A stretch of 64,000 nt of DNA from Planctomycetota bacterium (GCA_029259595.1 JAJDEW010000105.1:17312-81311), one strand, 5' to 3'; counted from the stretch's first letter, positions 53,199 to 62,179 are shown. Notes: a model not told the origin generated them from the sequence alone. Program-made: numbers and translations.

Positions 53199-55226
53199 AT
53201 GACCGCCGACCGCCCCTCACCGTCGACCGCCGCGGCCTGGACCCTGGGCGCGCTCGCCTCGGGGCTCGCGGGCGGGTACCTGAACTTCGCGGTCTCCGCG
53301 CTGGATGCCCCGCGGGCCTATGGGGCGCCGCTGGCGGCGCTCTTGCCCCTGGCGGCTTCCGTCGCTCTCGTCCTCGCGTTGGCCGCGCTCGCGAGCCTGG
53401 TCCTCGCGCCGCTCGCTCGCGCTCTCGGCCTGGGTCCGCTTCCGGCCAGCGCCGGCCTGTTCGGGCTCGTCGTCTGCGCCAGCGGCACAGCTCCCCTCGT
53501 CGAGATCCTCGGTCGTGGGGTCGCCGCCGAACGCTTGCCGGCGCTCGTCGCGCTCGCCCTTGGTGTCGCGTTGCTCGGGATGGCGAGCGCCTTTCTCGCC
53601 GTCGAGCGCTTCGAAGCGCTACGGACGAAGGGCTGGCAGGCGGGCTGTGCGATCTTCGCGGTCGTCGGAACCTGGTCGCTCTGGTACGGGACGTACCGCG
53701 GTGGCCGGCTCGCAGCACTCGCACTCGTCGGTCTCGCCGGCGTGTCGATCGCGGTCGCCTGCGTGCGCTGGCGTCTTCCACAGCGGTCGCTCCTCGTCGG
53801 TCTCCTGCTGGCCACCTTCGCCGGCGGGTTGATCGGCGGCTTCACGGGCGGAGCGCGAGCCCTGTCGGCTTCGTCGCCGGCGCTCGACGGCTCCGGTCCG
53901 CCGGCGATCGTGCTCGTCACGGTCGACACCCTGCGGCCGGACATCCTCGCGGACGAGGCGACGCCCGCGCTCGACGGTCTCCTGGCGGACAGCATCGTCT
54001 TCGAACAAGCGCGTAGCGCCGCGCCGTGGACGAAGCCCGCCCTGGCGACGATCTTGACCGGCCTCTCCCCCTGGGTTCACCGCACGACCTCGCGGCGCAA
54101 GCGGCTGCCCGACGAGCTCACGACCCTGGCCGAGCATCTGCGCGCGGCGGGCTACCGGACCGGCGGGGCGGGCCTGAACGTGCACCTCGAGCGCATGTTC
54201 AACTTCGCGCAAGGCTTCGACGACTATGCCTTTCCGGCGCGCGCCGAGCTCGGGATCTCGTTCGGTGCCAAGCTGCTCACCGCCTGCGATCCGGATCGCT
54301 TCCCCGAGCTCTTCCCCTCGACCACCGCCGTGGCCGACGTCGCGATCGACTGGCTCGAGCGCGCCGTCGACGGCGAGCGCCCCGTCTTCCTGTGGATGCA
54401 CGTGCTCGATCCGCACTGGCCCTACGAGCCGCCGGCGGACTACACGACGCCTCCGGAGTCCGGGACGCGGATCGCGAACTACTGGGGCGACCCCGACACG
54501 GTCACGAACGTGCAAGCCGGCAACCTGAAGCTCGGCGAGGCCGACCGCGCCCGCGTGCGCGAGCTGTATCGCGGCGAGATCCGCTACGTCGACGACAACG
54601 TCGGGCGCCTGCTCGCAAAGCTGCGCGAGCTGGGGCTCTACGACGAGAGTCTCATCGTGTTCGCGAGCGACCATGGCGAGGAATTCTGGGAGCACGGCAG
54701 CTACGAGCACGGGCACACGCTGTATGACGAAGTCCTGCGCGTTCCGCTTGCCTTCAAGCTACCGGCGTCGAATCCGTCCCGCGCCGGGCGGCGCCCCGAG
54801 CCGGTCTCGACCGAGAGCTTGACGCCGACCGTGCTGGACCTGCTCGGACGAAGCGCGAAGACGACCGGTCGTTCCCTGCGTCCGCTGTGGGAGTCGCCCG
54901 GCAGCGTGCCGGCCGAGCCGCTCTTCAGCAACGGGACCTACTACCGCGGCGAGAAGGAAGCCGTCGTGTTCGACGGCTTGAAGCTGGTCGTCGACCTCGA
55001 GACGAAGCGCGTCGAGCTCTATGACCTGGCCGCGGATCCCGCCGAGCTGGACTCGTTGGCGTCGTCACGTCCGCGCGACGTCGCGCGTGGACGCGAGCTG
55101 CTCGAGGCGCGCTTTCGTGCGGCCCAGGACCTGCGTGCCGAGCTGGGGCTCGGCGACGACGAGGCCGACCTGGATCCGCTCGTGCACGCGCGCCTGAAGG
55201 CCCTGGGCTACGCCGGCAGCGACTGA
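53199..55226 (+). CDS. Membrane alkaline-phosphatase-superfamily hydrolase (sulfatase-annotated type)
   Basis: A 675-residue protein with six or so N-terminal membrane helices (residues 10-230) and a large outside domain of the alkaline-phosphatase/sulfatase fold. Metal ligands are D243 in VTVDTLRPD and D491-H492 in ASDHGEEFW. The nucleophile motif is APWT278KP, as in LtaS/EptA-type phosphodiesterases and phosphotransferases, not the Cys/Ser-x-Pro-x-Arg motif needed for formylglycine in true sulfatases. So a phosphoester or phosphotransfer reaction is more likely than sulfate hydrolysis. Substrate is unknown. The gene converges on the SIS-domain gene with only 10 bp between stops. Confidence 0.82.
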   Translation: MTADRPSPSTAAAWTLGALASGLAGGYLNFAVSALDAPRAYGAPLAALLPLAASVALVLALAALASLVLAPLARALGLGPLPASAGLFGLVVCASGTAPLVEILGRGVAAERLPALVALALGVALLGMASAFLAVERFEALRTKGWQAGCAIFAVVGTWSLWYGTYRGGRLAALALVGLAGVSIAVACVRWRLPQRSLLVGLLLATFAGGLIGGFTGGARALSASSPALDGSGPPAIVLVTVDTLRPDILADEATPALDGLLADSIVFEQARSAAPWTKPALATILTGLSPWVHRTTSRRKRLPDELTTLAEHLRAAGYRTGGAGLNVHLERMFNFAQGFDDYAFPARAELGISFGAKLLTACDPDRFPELFPSTTAVADVAIDWLERAVDGERPVFLWMHVLDPHWPYEPPADYTTPPESGTRIANYWGDPDTVTNVQAGNLKLGEADRARVRELYRGEIRYVDDNVGRLLAKLRELGLYDESLIVFASDHGEEFWEHGSYEHGHTLYDEVLRVPLAFKLPASNPSRAGRRPEPVSTESLTPTVLDLLGRSAKTTGRSLRPLWESPGSVPAEPLFSNGTYYRGEKEAVVFDGLKLVVDLETKRVELYDLAADPAELDSLASSRPRDVARGRELLEARFRAAQDLRAELGLGDDEADLDPLVHARLKALGYAGSD

Positions 55227-55236
55227 GCGCGCGCCC

Positions 55237-55842
55237 TCAGGCGTAGTTGCCGGGGAACAGCTCGCGCTCCACGGCCTCGATCACGCTGTGGATGATCTTG
55301 ATGTGGATCTCCTGGATGCGATCGGAGGTCGTCGCCAGCGGGACGATGATCGGCACGTCGACCTCCGGACCCAGCTCGCCACCATCCTTGCCCAGCAGTC
55401 CGACCGTCGCGATTCCGAGCTCTTGCGCCTTGCGAACGGCGCGCAACACGTTGGGGGAGTTGCCGCTGGTCGAGATGGCGAGCAGGACGTCGCCCTCCCG
55501 TCCATGGGCCGCGACCGAGCGCGCGAAGACCTCGTCGTAGCCGAAATCGTTCGCGATGCAGGACAGCTGGCTCGGATCGGAGAACGCGAGCGCCGGAAGG
55601 GCATCGCGATTGCCGCGAAAGCGTCCCGTCCACTCTTCCGCGAAGTGCATCGCGTCGCACATGCTGCCGCCATTGCCGCAGGACATGAACTTCTTCCCGT
55701 CGCGCATGGCGCGCACGCCGAGCTCGGCGAAGCGCGCGACGCTCGGCAACCCCTTCGGGCTCTCGCGAAAAGCGGCCAGGACACGGGCGGCCTCGTCGAA
55801 CGAGGCGCGGATGGAGTCGGAAGCGGACATCGCGTGCGGCAT
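55237..55842 (-). CDS. gmhA: Sedoheptulose-7-phosphate isomerase-like SIS protein
   Basis: A 201-residue SIS-domain enzyme of the GmhA type, which converts sedoheptulose 7-phosphate to a heptose phosphate for lipopolysaccharide or glycoprotein glycans. The motifs are SCGNGGSMCDAMHFAEEWTGRF (phosphate loop with the Asp, His and Glu of the metal/active site), AISTSGNSPNVLRAV and EIHIKIIHSVIEAVE. Length is close to that of GmhA. ATG at 55842 or at 55830 could start it. It is divergent from the membrane-anchored repeat protein gene. Confidence 0.88.
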   Translation of the reverse strand: MPHAMSASDSIRASFDEAARVLAAFRESPKGLPSVARFAELGVRAMRDGKKFMSCGNGGSMCDAMHFAEEWTGRFRGNRDALPALAFSDPSQLSCIANDFGYDEVFARSVAAHGREGDVLLAISTSGNSPNVLRAVRKAQELGIATVGLLGKDGGELGPEVDVPIIVPLATTSDRIQEIHIKIIHSVIEAVERELFPGNYA

Positions 55843-55928
55843 TGTGGTCGGCCCGTGGGAGACTCACAAGATTGGAAGGGAAGAAGCAGACCGTAAGGTC
55901 GTCGACCCGGCTCGTCCCGACCTCGCCT

Positions 55929-57851
55929 ATGAAGCCCACGCTCTCCACTTCCCGCCGGGGAACGCTCCTGTTCCTCGTGCTGTTCGTGCTCGCGGCGCTG
56001 TTCTGGATCGAGCGACCCCGCTCGGAGCCCGGGACGATGGCGGAGCGCGGGACGACGCCCCCGACGGCAGCTGCGGCCAGCGAACCGGCTGCGCGCCCTT
56101 CGAGTGCGAACCTGTCCGCGCCCGACGAAGGTCGTACGGGGCGTGAGGAGCCTGCGCCTGCCCGAGCCGGTGCCTCCGATTCGGCCGCGCGCGGGGTCGT
56201 CGGTCGCGTCGTCTCGGCGGAGGGCGCTCCGCTCTCCGGCCTCAGCTTGGCGGTCGCCGATCGCATCGTCACGCGTTCCGACGCGAACGGTGTCTTCTGG
56301 CTCGAGCGCGAGCCGCTGGCGGAGGCGCGGATCACCCTCGCGAGCGCGGGCTACGAGACGCTCGTCGCGGGGCGTGCGGAGGCCGGGGCCTGCGTCGTCG
56401 TCGGTGCCGCGACGATCGAGCTGGGAGGTCGCGTGCACGACCGCGAAGGATCACCCGTGAACGGTGCGCGCGTCGAGCTCGTGATTCCGGCCGCGGGACT
56501 GGAGCGCGCGCGCGCGGCGGCGGCTGCTTCCCAAACAGTGGGTGAAGCGGTCAACGCGGACGTGCGTTTGCAGCTCGAGACGGATGCAGACGGCGCGTTC
56601 TGGTTCGCTTCGGCACCGCTCGTCCGTGGCGCTCGCATGGTCGTGACCCACCCCGACTTCGTCACGTGGCGCGGGCTCGAGCCCATGCGCCCGCGCACGG
56701 ACATCGAAGTCGAGCTCCTGCGAGCGTTCGAAGAGGGCGAGCGTGGCCAGCTGGTCGGACGCGTCGTCTCTCCGAGCGGAGTCGGGATCGAAGCGGCGCT
56801 CGTGCGTCTGCGCGAGCGCGAGACGCAAACGGACTCGCTCGGCCAGTTCACGCTTCCGGTCGGCAGGCCAGGCACGACCGACGCGCTCGTCGCGGTGGCG
56901 CCCGGCCACGTGCCCGCCGTGCTCGAGGACCTGGGCGCTTGGCTGCGCGCGTCCGAGGGCTTTCCCGGTCCGATCGAGCTCGTCCTCTTCCCCGGCCCTG
57001 CCGAGATCGAGGGGGTCTTGATCGACGCCGTCGGACGACCGTGCGTGGGCTGGCAGATCAAGCTCCTGGACGGGACCGTCGTGGCGACGCCCGCGAAGGG
57101 GCCCCTCTTGGCCGAGGACCTCGCCGCGGAGCGCAGCGGTCCGTTGCGCACCGCCGCGAACGGCGGCTTTTCCTTTGGCGGCCTCGTCCCCGGGCGGACC
57201 TATCGCCTGCGCGCCTGGAACGAACGCACCCTGCAGATCGTCGAGAGCGAAGCGATCCTCGCCAACTCCTGGGGTGTGCGCCTGGAGGTTCCGCCCGAGC
57301 CCTTCCGCGAGACGGTCGACGGCATCGTCGTGGGAACCTCGAGCGAGCCGCTGGCCGGAGTGCGTGTGCGTCTGACGATGGAAGTGCACGCCCTGGACGC
57401 GAGCTCGTGGATGCACTCGAACCAGGAAGTGCGCACGGACAAGGACGGAGGCTTCCGCTTTCGCGACGTGCCCCAGAACGAGCTCTTCCTGCGCTTCGAA
57501 CGCGACGGCCTCGTCCCGAAGCGCGTGGACCTGCCCCCGGCCGATTCCGGTCGCGAGCTCGTCGTCCAGCTCCTGGGGCTGGGCGAACTGCGCTTCGATC
57601 ACGCGCTCTACCCCGACCCCCCGACCCTGCGTCTGCTCGACGACGACGACCAAGCCCTGGAGTTCCGCATCCGCGACGGCGACGACGACCGCACCCGACG
57701 CGTCCACCGCTTGCAACTCTCCGGCGAACGCACACCGACCCTCGTCGTCCGCGAGGACGTGCGTCGCGTCGTGCTCGAGCTCGATGGGGTGGAGCTGCTG
57801 CGCCGCGCCATCCACGTCCCGCCCGGCGCCTTCGTGGTCGTCGAGCTCTGA
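55929..57851 (+). CDS. Membrane-anchored carboxypeptidase-regulatory-repeat protein
   Basis: A 640-residue protein. A short basic start is followed by one hydrophobic helix (residues 11-27, LLFLVLFVLAALFWIE), a low-complexity linker, and then about five carboxypeptidase-regulatory-like modules, for example GRVVSAEGAPLSGLSLAV, GRVHDREGSPVNGARVEL and GIVVGTSSEPLAGVRVRL. It is built like the outer part of the ECF-sigma fusion at 35499-38483 but lacks the sigma factor. It may be an anchored surface protein or an envelope sensor partner. No ribosome-binding site is obvious before the ATG. Confidence 0.75.
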   Translation: MKPTLSTSRRGTLLFLVLFVLAALFWIERPRSEPGTMAERGTTPPTAAAASEPAARPSSANLSAPDEGRTGREEPAPARAGASDSAARGVVGRVVSAEGAPLSGLSLAVADRIVTRSDANGVFWLEREPLAEARITLASAGYETLVAGRAEAGACVVVGAATIELGGRVHDREGSPVNGARVELVIPAAGLERARAAAAASQTVGEAVNADVRLQLETDADGAFWFASAPLVRGARMVVTHPDFVTWRGLEPMRPRTDIEVELLRAFEEGERGQLVGRVVSPSGVGIEAALVRLRERETQTDSLGQFTLPVGRPGTTDALVAVAPGHVPAVLEDLGAWLRASEGFPGPIELVLFPGPAEIEGVLIDAVGRPCVGWQIKLLDGTVVATPAKGPLLAEDLAAERSGPLRTAANGGFSFGGLVPGRTYRLRAWNERTLQIVESEAILANSWGVRLEVPPEPFRETVDGIVVGTSSEPLAGVRVRLTMEVHALDASSWMHSNQEVRTDKDGGFRFRDVPQNELFLRFERDGLVPKRVDLPPADSGRELVVQLLGLGELRFDHALYPDPPTLRLLDDDDQALEFRIRDGDDDRTRRVHRLQLSGERTPTLVVREDVRRVVLELDGVELLRRAIHVPPGAFVVVEL

Positions 57852-57976
57852 AGCGTCACGGGTAGCCAGGTCGCCCGCCGCCCGGCGCCTTTCGATCGGG
57901 GGCCCGACGTTCCCGGAAAGCGAGGGGATTCTCCGTCACCGTGCCGCGCACGCGCCGGTCCTGGACCCCGTACCCC

Positions 57977-58007
57977 GGGTGGGTGGGGGCGGGTGGGTGG
58001 GTGGGGG
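57977..58007 (+). other. G-quadruplex motif
   Basis: Seven G tracts of three to five bases within 31 nt are separated almost only by single bases (T, T, C, T, T, T). It starts GGGTGGGTGGGGG and is repeated downstream in form. This is an unusually dense plus-strand quadruplex motif, 125 bp upstream of the HMA gene. A motif with the same core lies on the minus strand at 10526-10550. Confidence 0.7.
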
Positions 58008-58132
58008 CTGCGGCCGAAGCGGGGGTCGGGTGATCAACGCGCGTCCAGAAGGCCGCGTCGGCCCAGGGGTTTCTCGGACCCGCGCCTGGCCTGGAATTGA
58101 CCTCGCTCGTTCGTGCGTCACACTGAGCGCCC

Positions 58133-58501
58133 GTGAAGCTCTCGACCGCCCTGCTCCTCTGTGCCGCCCTGCCGCTCGGCTACCTCAGCCTGACCGAACA
58201 TGGACGCCTGACCGCCGCGCGACCCGTCGAGGTCGAGCTCGAGGGACCGGTGAAGCGTGTGCTCGACGCGGAGGCGCCTGCGGGGTTCGTCGTGCGGAGC
58301 TTGGCGATCGAGGGAATGTGTTGCTCGGGTTGCACGGGCAAGCTCGCCGGGAGGTTGGCGGCCCTGGACGAGGTGCAGGACTTTGCGGTCGACTTCGCTT
58401 CGAGCTCGGCGCAGGCCCTGGTCGCGCGCGAGGTCGAGGTGGGCGTGCTGGAGGAGGCGTTGACCTTCGACAAGTACGTGGCCCGCAGCGTGCGACCCTG
58501 A
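58133..58501 (+). CDS. Secreted HMA-domain heavy-metal-binding protein
   Basis: A 122-residue protein with an N-terminal signal sequence or anchor (MKLSTALLLCAALPLGYL) and one heavy-metal-associated domain (about 50-118) with the metal loop GMCCSGCTGKL, which carries the CxxC pair plus an extra Cys directly before it. It would bind Cu(I), Zn or a similar ion outside the cytoplasm. GTG at 58133 is the chosen start, and no good ribosome site is seen. The DoxX-like gene follows after 84 bp. Confidence 0.82.
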   Translation: MKLSTALLLCAALPLGYLSLTEHGRLTAARPVEVELEGPVKRVLDAEAPAGFVVRSLAIEGMCCSGCTGKLAGRLAALDEVQDFAVDFASSSAQALVAREVEVGVLEEALTFDKYVARSVRP

Positions 58502-58585
58502 GCAGGGGTGTTTCGCGGGCGGGAGCGCTACCATGCCGCTCGCCTTGGGTCCCGAAGTCGCCGCGGCCGTCACGCATGCCTTCCC

Positions 58586-58987
58586 ATGAAGATCGCCATC
58601 CACATCGCACGCATCCTGCTCGGGCTGCCGTTCCTCGTCTTCGGGTTGAACGGGTTCTTCGAGTTCCTCGAGCCGCCCCAGCCGCCGACGCAGGACGCGG
58701 CGGCGTTCATCGGTGCGCTCGCGGGAGCGAATCACTTCTGGACTCTGCTGAAGGGGACGGAGGTCGTGTGCGGACTCCTGCTCGTCGCCGGGGTCTACGT
58801 GCCCCTGGCCTTGACCGTGCTCGCGCCGATCCTCTTGAACATCCTCGCCTACCACCTCGCGCTCGATCCGTCCGGGACGCCGCTCGCGGGTGGGCTCGTC
58901 GTGCTCGAGGTCTTCTTGGCTTGGTCGTACCGCACGCACCTGAAGGGCGTGCTGCGGACGATGGCCCAGCCCAGCGGGCAGGACTGA
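58586..58987 (+). CDS. DoxX-like membrane protein
   Basis: A 133-residue protein with four predicted membrane helices. The first reads IAIHIARILLGLPFLVFGLNGFF and is typical of DoxX-like proteins; the later FWTLLKGTEVVCGLLLVAGVYVPLAL segment fits too. The function of such small members is unclear; some take part in redox or thiol homeostasis. ATG at 58586 is used, since the longer frame from 58508 lacks similarity. Confidence 0.75.
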   Translation: MKIAIHIARILLGLPFLVFGLNGFFEFLEPPQPPTQDAAAFIGALAGANHFWTLLKGTEVVCGLLLVAGVYVPLALTVLAPILLNILAYHLALDPSGTPLAGGLVVLEVFLAWSYRTHLKGVLRTMAQPSGQD

Positions 58988-58995
58988 GCCCGAGC

Positions 58996-59013
58996 GCCGC
59001 CGTTTCCGGCGGC
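58996..59013. terminator. Compact hairpin between convergent genes
   Basis: GCCGCCG at 58996-59002 pairs with CGGCGGC at 59007-59013 around a TTTC loop. It fills the 31-bp gap between the DoxX-like and the M56 gene stops and is likely a bidirectional terminator. Confidence 0.6.
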
Positions 59014-59018
59014 CGGTG

Positions 59019-61766
59019 TCAGACGCGGTAGCGCAGCCGCCGCAGGGTCGCGGCGAAGTCGGCGATCACGGCGCGGGCGGCCGCGCGTTCGGTCGCGTCG
59101 AGGGCGGGGCCTCCTTCTGACACGGCTTCGAGCGCGCGCTCCAGCTCGCCCGCGAGCGAGCGTTGGCCGGCGCGGATCGTGAGTTCCCAGGGGTCGCGCG
59201 CGACCGACCAACCCCAGCTGATCCGTTCGAGGAGCAGCGGCGCCAGCGCGCTCAGACGCGCACGTGCGTCGGCGTCCTCGAGCCCGCTCGCCCGCTCGAC
59301 GCTCTCGTGCCAAAGCCGGCCGAGGTCGAGCTCGAGGGCTTCGTTCAGGCGCTCCCAGGTCGGTTCGAGCCGCTCCCAAAGCGGTTCCATGCGCTTGTGG
59401 ATCGGCTCCATCCGCTTGTGAAAGGGCTCGATCTCTTGGTGCCACTGCTCGATGCGCCGGTGGAACGGCTCGAGCTCCTCGTGCATCCGTTCGAGCTCCT
59501 CGTGCAAGGGCTCCATGCGGTGGTGGACCGCTTCGAGCTCCTCGTGGGCCGGCTCCATTTCCTCGTGCAAGTGCCCGATCCGTTCATGGAAGGGCTCGAG
59601 CTCCTCGTGCACGTGCTGCATCTGCGCGTGCAGGGGTTCCATCTCCTTGTGGACCTGCTCGATCCGCCGGTGGAAGGGTTCGAGCTCCTCGTGCACGCGC
59701 TCGAGCTCGGTCTGGATCGGTCGCATCTGTTCGTGCACGTCCTCGATGCGCTGCGCCAGCTCCTCGATCTCCACGGTCAAGGGGCGGATCTTCGCGGCCT
59801 CCCGGGTCGGATCCAGGCGCTCGATCCGTTCGTGCAGCTCGTCGATGCGCTCGTGCAGTTCGTCGGTCCGGTCGTGGAAGGGCTCGAGCTGCTCGTGCAG
59901 CTCGTCCTGGCGGCGATGAACGCGCTCCATCTCGCCGTGGATTTGATCGATCCGCTCGTGATAGGGCTCCAGGCGTTCGTGCAGGGCTTCCTGCCGCGCA
60001 TGGACATGCTCCATCTCCTCGTGAACCTGCTCGATCCGCTCTTGCTCCGGCTCGATCCGCTCGTGGATGTGCTCGATCTCCTCGTGGAAGGGCTCCATGC
60101 GCTCGTGCAGCTCTTCTTGCGCTTCGTGCAGCGGTTCCATCTCCGCGTGGATGCGGTCGATCTCGTCCTGGAACGGCTGCATCTCGGCGTGGAGCGCATC
60201 CAGTTCGCGCTCGAAGGGTTCGAGTTCTTCGAGGGTCGGTCGTGCCGCAGCGAAGGCGGAGCGCACGCCCTCGTCGTTGCGCCACAGCGGCGTGGCGGTC
60301 GGCTCCACGTCTTGGCCGTCGAACACGCGCCCGCTGATCCGGGTCGTTCCCGAGCCGGTGTGCAGCATCAGGTAGGAGGCTTCGGCGCGCTTGTGGCCCT
60401 GTGCACCCGGTGCGCTCTGGGCGACGGGCGTCGTCGTCGGTTCGACCTGGCCCTTGCTGGCCGCGGGGAACGTGCGCGCGGCGACGCAGGCGCCGGTCGT
60501 CGCGATCATCGCCAGGGTCAACGGAGCGAGCAGCGCATGGCCGCGACGGGGTTCGTTCTCGAGAATCGACATCAGTCTTCCTTCCAGTTGCGAGGGATGG
60601 GCCATGGCCAACGAGGCGTGCCCGAGCCGGCGGCGGTTCGCGCCGACCGCGAGCTCGAGCAGGTGTTCCGCGTAGAGCGACGGAGGCGTGCCGAGCGCGA
60701 CGACGGCCTCGTCACAGGCTCGCTCGCGCTCGACGGACAGCCGCCGGAAGGCGAGCCACACGAGCGGATGGAACCAGTAGACGGCGCGCGCGACCTGGGC
60801 CAGGACCTGCGTGGCCCAATCCCCGCGCCGGATGTGGGACAGCTCGTGCGCGAGCACGATCTCGCTGCGTTCGCGCGACCAGGCGAGGGCGGATTCGGGG
60901 AGCAGCACGACCGGTTTCCAGTGTCCGAAGGTCATCGGCGTGCCGACGAGTTCGCTCGTACAGACCCGTACCCGCGCGCCCGCTCCGAGCCGCCCTCCGA
61001 CCTCGCGCGCGACGTCGAGCAACGCGACGTCCGTGCACGGGCGCGCCGTCGCGAGCAGCCAGCGGATGCGCAGCAAGCCCGCCGCGAGCCACAAGAGCCC
61101 CAGCACCGCGCCGCACAGCCAGGCCGCGAGCACGCCGGTCGGTCCGCTCGGCAAGCGCAGCTGCTCGAGCGCCGAGGCGAACCACGTCGCCGCCGTCTCG
61201 GAGGCGGTGGTGCTCGACCTCGCTTCGCGCTCGGGCCCGGAGGCGGTCGTCGTGCGCGGCGCGGCACTTGGCAGCGCACGGTCGGCGCCGTCCAAGGATG
61301 TCGGCGCGCCCGCATGGGCTCCCGCGGTGTCGGTTCGAGCGAACGCGGCCGCCCGCGCGTCCCCGAGCTCGTCAAGCGTGCGGTTCTCCTGACCAAGCGG
61401 CGCGCGCATCGATGGCCCGCCGGCGCCGGTCCGTTCCGGTTCGAGCTGGCGCACGTCCCCGAGCGCGGTGGTCGGCGACGTCGACAGAAGCGGCTGCACA
61501 GGCTCGCGCACGCTGCGTTCGGTCGCGCGCCCGTGACCGTCCGGCGTCGCGACGACCGCCGGCGCTGGAAGAAGGGCGAGGCGCCAGAGGGGAGCGGCCC
61601 ACGCGAGGGCCGGGATCGCCAGGGCTCCGAACACGCCCAGGGCCCAGGCCTTGTGGCGCAGGGCCGCGGCTCGGCGCGTGCAGGCCAAGGCCAAGAAAGC
61701 CGCGCAGAGAAGCGGCACGCTCGCGCGCAGGACCGTGTCGGCCAGCGTCGTGAAGTCGGGCACCAT
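59019..61766 (-). CDS. M56 (BlaR1-like) metallopeptidase with histidine-heptad coiled coil
   Basis: A 915-residue membrane protein of the BlaR1/M56 type. The N-terminal half has several membrane helices and the zinc-peptidase site H307ELSH311 followed by the second family motif FRRLSVERERACDEAVV. One more hydrophobic segment lies near 410-435. Where BlaR1 has a beta-lactam sensor, this protein carries a coiled coil (about 510-810) of heptads such as MEPFHEE, IEHIHER and LEPFHRR. Counting by eye, 32 heptads have His at the fifth place. In this family, a signal makes the peptidase remove its partner repressor BlaI, which is encoded just upstream (2-bp gap). The outside signal here is unknown; metal ions or pH are candidates. 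Confidence 0.88.
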   Translation of the reverse strand: MVPDFTTLADTVLRASVPLLCAAFLALACTRRAAALRHKAWALGVFGALAIPALAWAAPLWRLALLPAPAVVATPDGHGRATERSVREPVQPLLSTSPTTALGDVRQLEPERTGAGGPSMRAPLGQENRTLDELGDARAAAFARTDTAGAHAGAPTSLDGADRALPSAAPRTTTASGPEREARSSTTASETAATWFASALEQLRLPSGPTGVLAAWLCGAVLGLLWLAAGLLRIRWLLATARPCTDVALLDVAREVGGRLGAGARVRVCTSELVGTPMTFGHWKPVVLLPESALAWSRERSEIVLAHELSHIRRGDWATQVLAQVARAVYWFHPLVWLAFRRLSVERERACDEAVVALGTPPSLYAEHLLELAVGANRRRLGHASLAMAHPSQLEGRLMSILENEPRRGHALLAPLTLAMIATTGACVAARTFPAASKGQVEPTTTPVAQSAPGAQGHKRAEASYLMLHTGSGTTRISGRVFDGQDVEPTATPLWRNDEGVRSAFAAARPTLEELEPFERELDALHAEMQPFQDEIDRIHAEMEPLHEAQEELHERMEPFHEEIEHIHERIEPEQERIEQVHEEMEHVHARQEALHERLEPYHERIDQIHGEMERVHRRQDELHEQLEPFHDRTDELHERIDELHERIERLDPTREAAKIRPLTVEIEELAQRIEDVHEQMRPIQTELERVHEELEPFHRRIEQVHKEMEPLHAQMQHVHEELEPFHERIGHLHEEMEPAHEELEAVHHRMEPLHEELERMHEELEPFHRRIEQWHQEIEPFHKRMEPIHKRMEPLWERLEPTWERLNEALELDLGRLWHESVERASGLEDADARARLSALAPLLLERISWGWSVARDPWELTIRAGQRSLAGELERALEAVSEGGPALDATERAAARAVIADFAATLRRLRYRV
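59340..60232 (-). repeat. Run of 21-bp degenerate repeats coding for His heptads
   Basis: This in-gene segment consists of about 40 degenerate 21-bp units in two blocks, each coding for one heptad, with His codons (GTG on the plus strand) at a constant phase. The blocks are split by a less regular stretch near 59740-59815 (TREAAKIRPLTVEIEELAQ), where the period shifts. The codons differ between units, so the repeat is conserved at the protein level rather than being a fresh DNA amplification. Confidence 0.85.
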
Positions 61767-61768
61767 GG

Positions 61769-62179
61769 CTAGCGGCCCTCCTTCTTGGCGCGTTCGATCA
61801 GCTTGACGATGCGCTCGACGGCCTTGGGATCGAGCTCGGAGTCCTCGAGCCCGAGCAGGGTCGTGACGGCGTCCTCGGTCGAGCCGTCGAAGAAGGTCGT
61901 CAGGACGTGCTGCAGGATCGAGGTGCGCGCCCGTTCGCGCGGGACGGTCGGCAGGTAGACGTAACGCGGGCCGTCCTGCTCGTGCACGAGCAGCCCCTTG
62001 TCCTCGAGCAGGCGCAGCATCGAGCGCACCGACGAGTAGCCCGGCGGATCGGGCAGGCGCTCGTGCACCTCGGCCGCGGTCGCGCGCCCGAGCTCGTAGA
62101 CGACGTCCATCGCCTGGCGCTCGCGCCGGGAGAGATGGAGCAGGGCGGACTTGCTCTTCGAGGACTTCTTCTTGGCCAT
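61769..62179 (-). CDS. BlaI/MecI-family repressor
   Basis: A 136-residue winged-helix repressor. The basic N-terminus (KKKSSKSKS) precedes the core LSRRERQAMDVVYELGRATAAEVHERL and YSSVRSMLRLLEDKGLLVHEQDG, which is the BlaI recognition helix and wing, and the later part is the dimerisation helix region with the cleavage site zone. It represses its own operon until the M56 partner destroys it. ATG at 62179 was chosen, and longer frames are not BlaI-like. Two palindromic operator-like sites lie 66 to 102 bp upstream. Confidence 0.93.
   Translation of the reverse strand: MAKKKSSKSKSALLHLSRRERQAMDVVYELGRATAAEVHERLPDPPGYSSVRSMLRLLEDKGLLVHEQDGPRYVYLPTVPRERARTSILQHVLTTFFDGSTEDAVTTLLGLEDSELDPKAVERIVKLIERAKKEGR

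Noticed and set aside
59163..61772. 869-codon open frame on the plus strand opposite the M56 gene
   Set aside because: It is the mirror of the heptad repeat and of GC-rich third positions. The minus strand has the M56 motifs, and the plus product has none.
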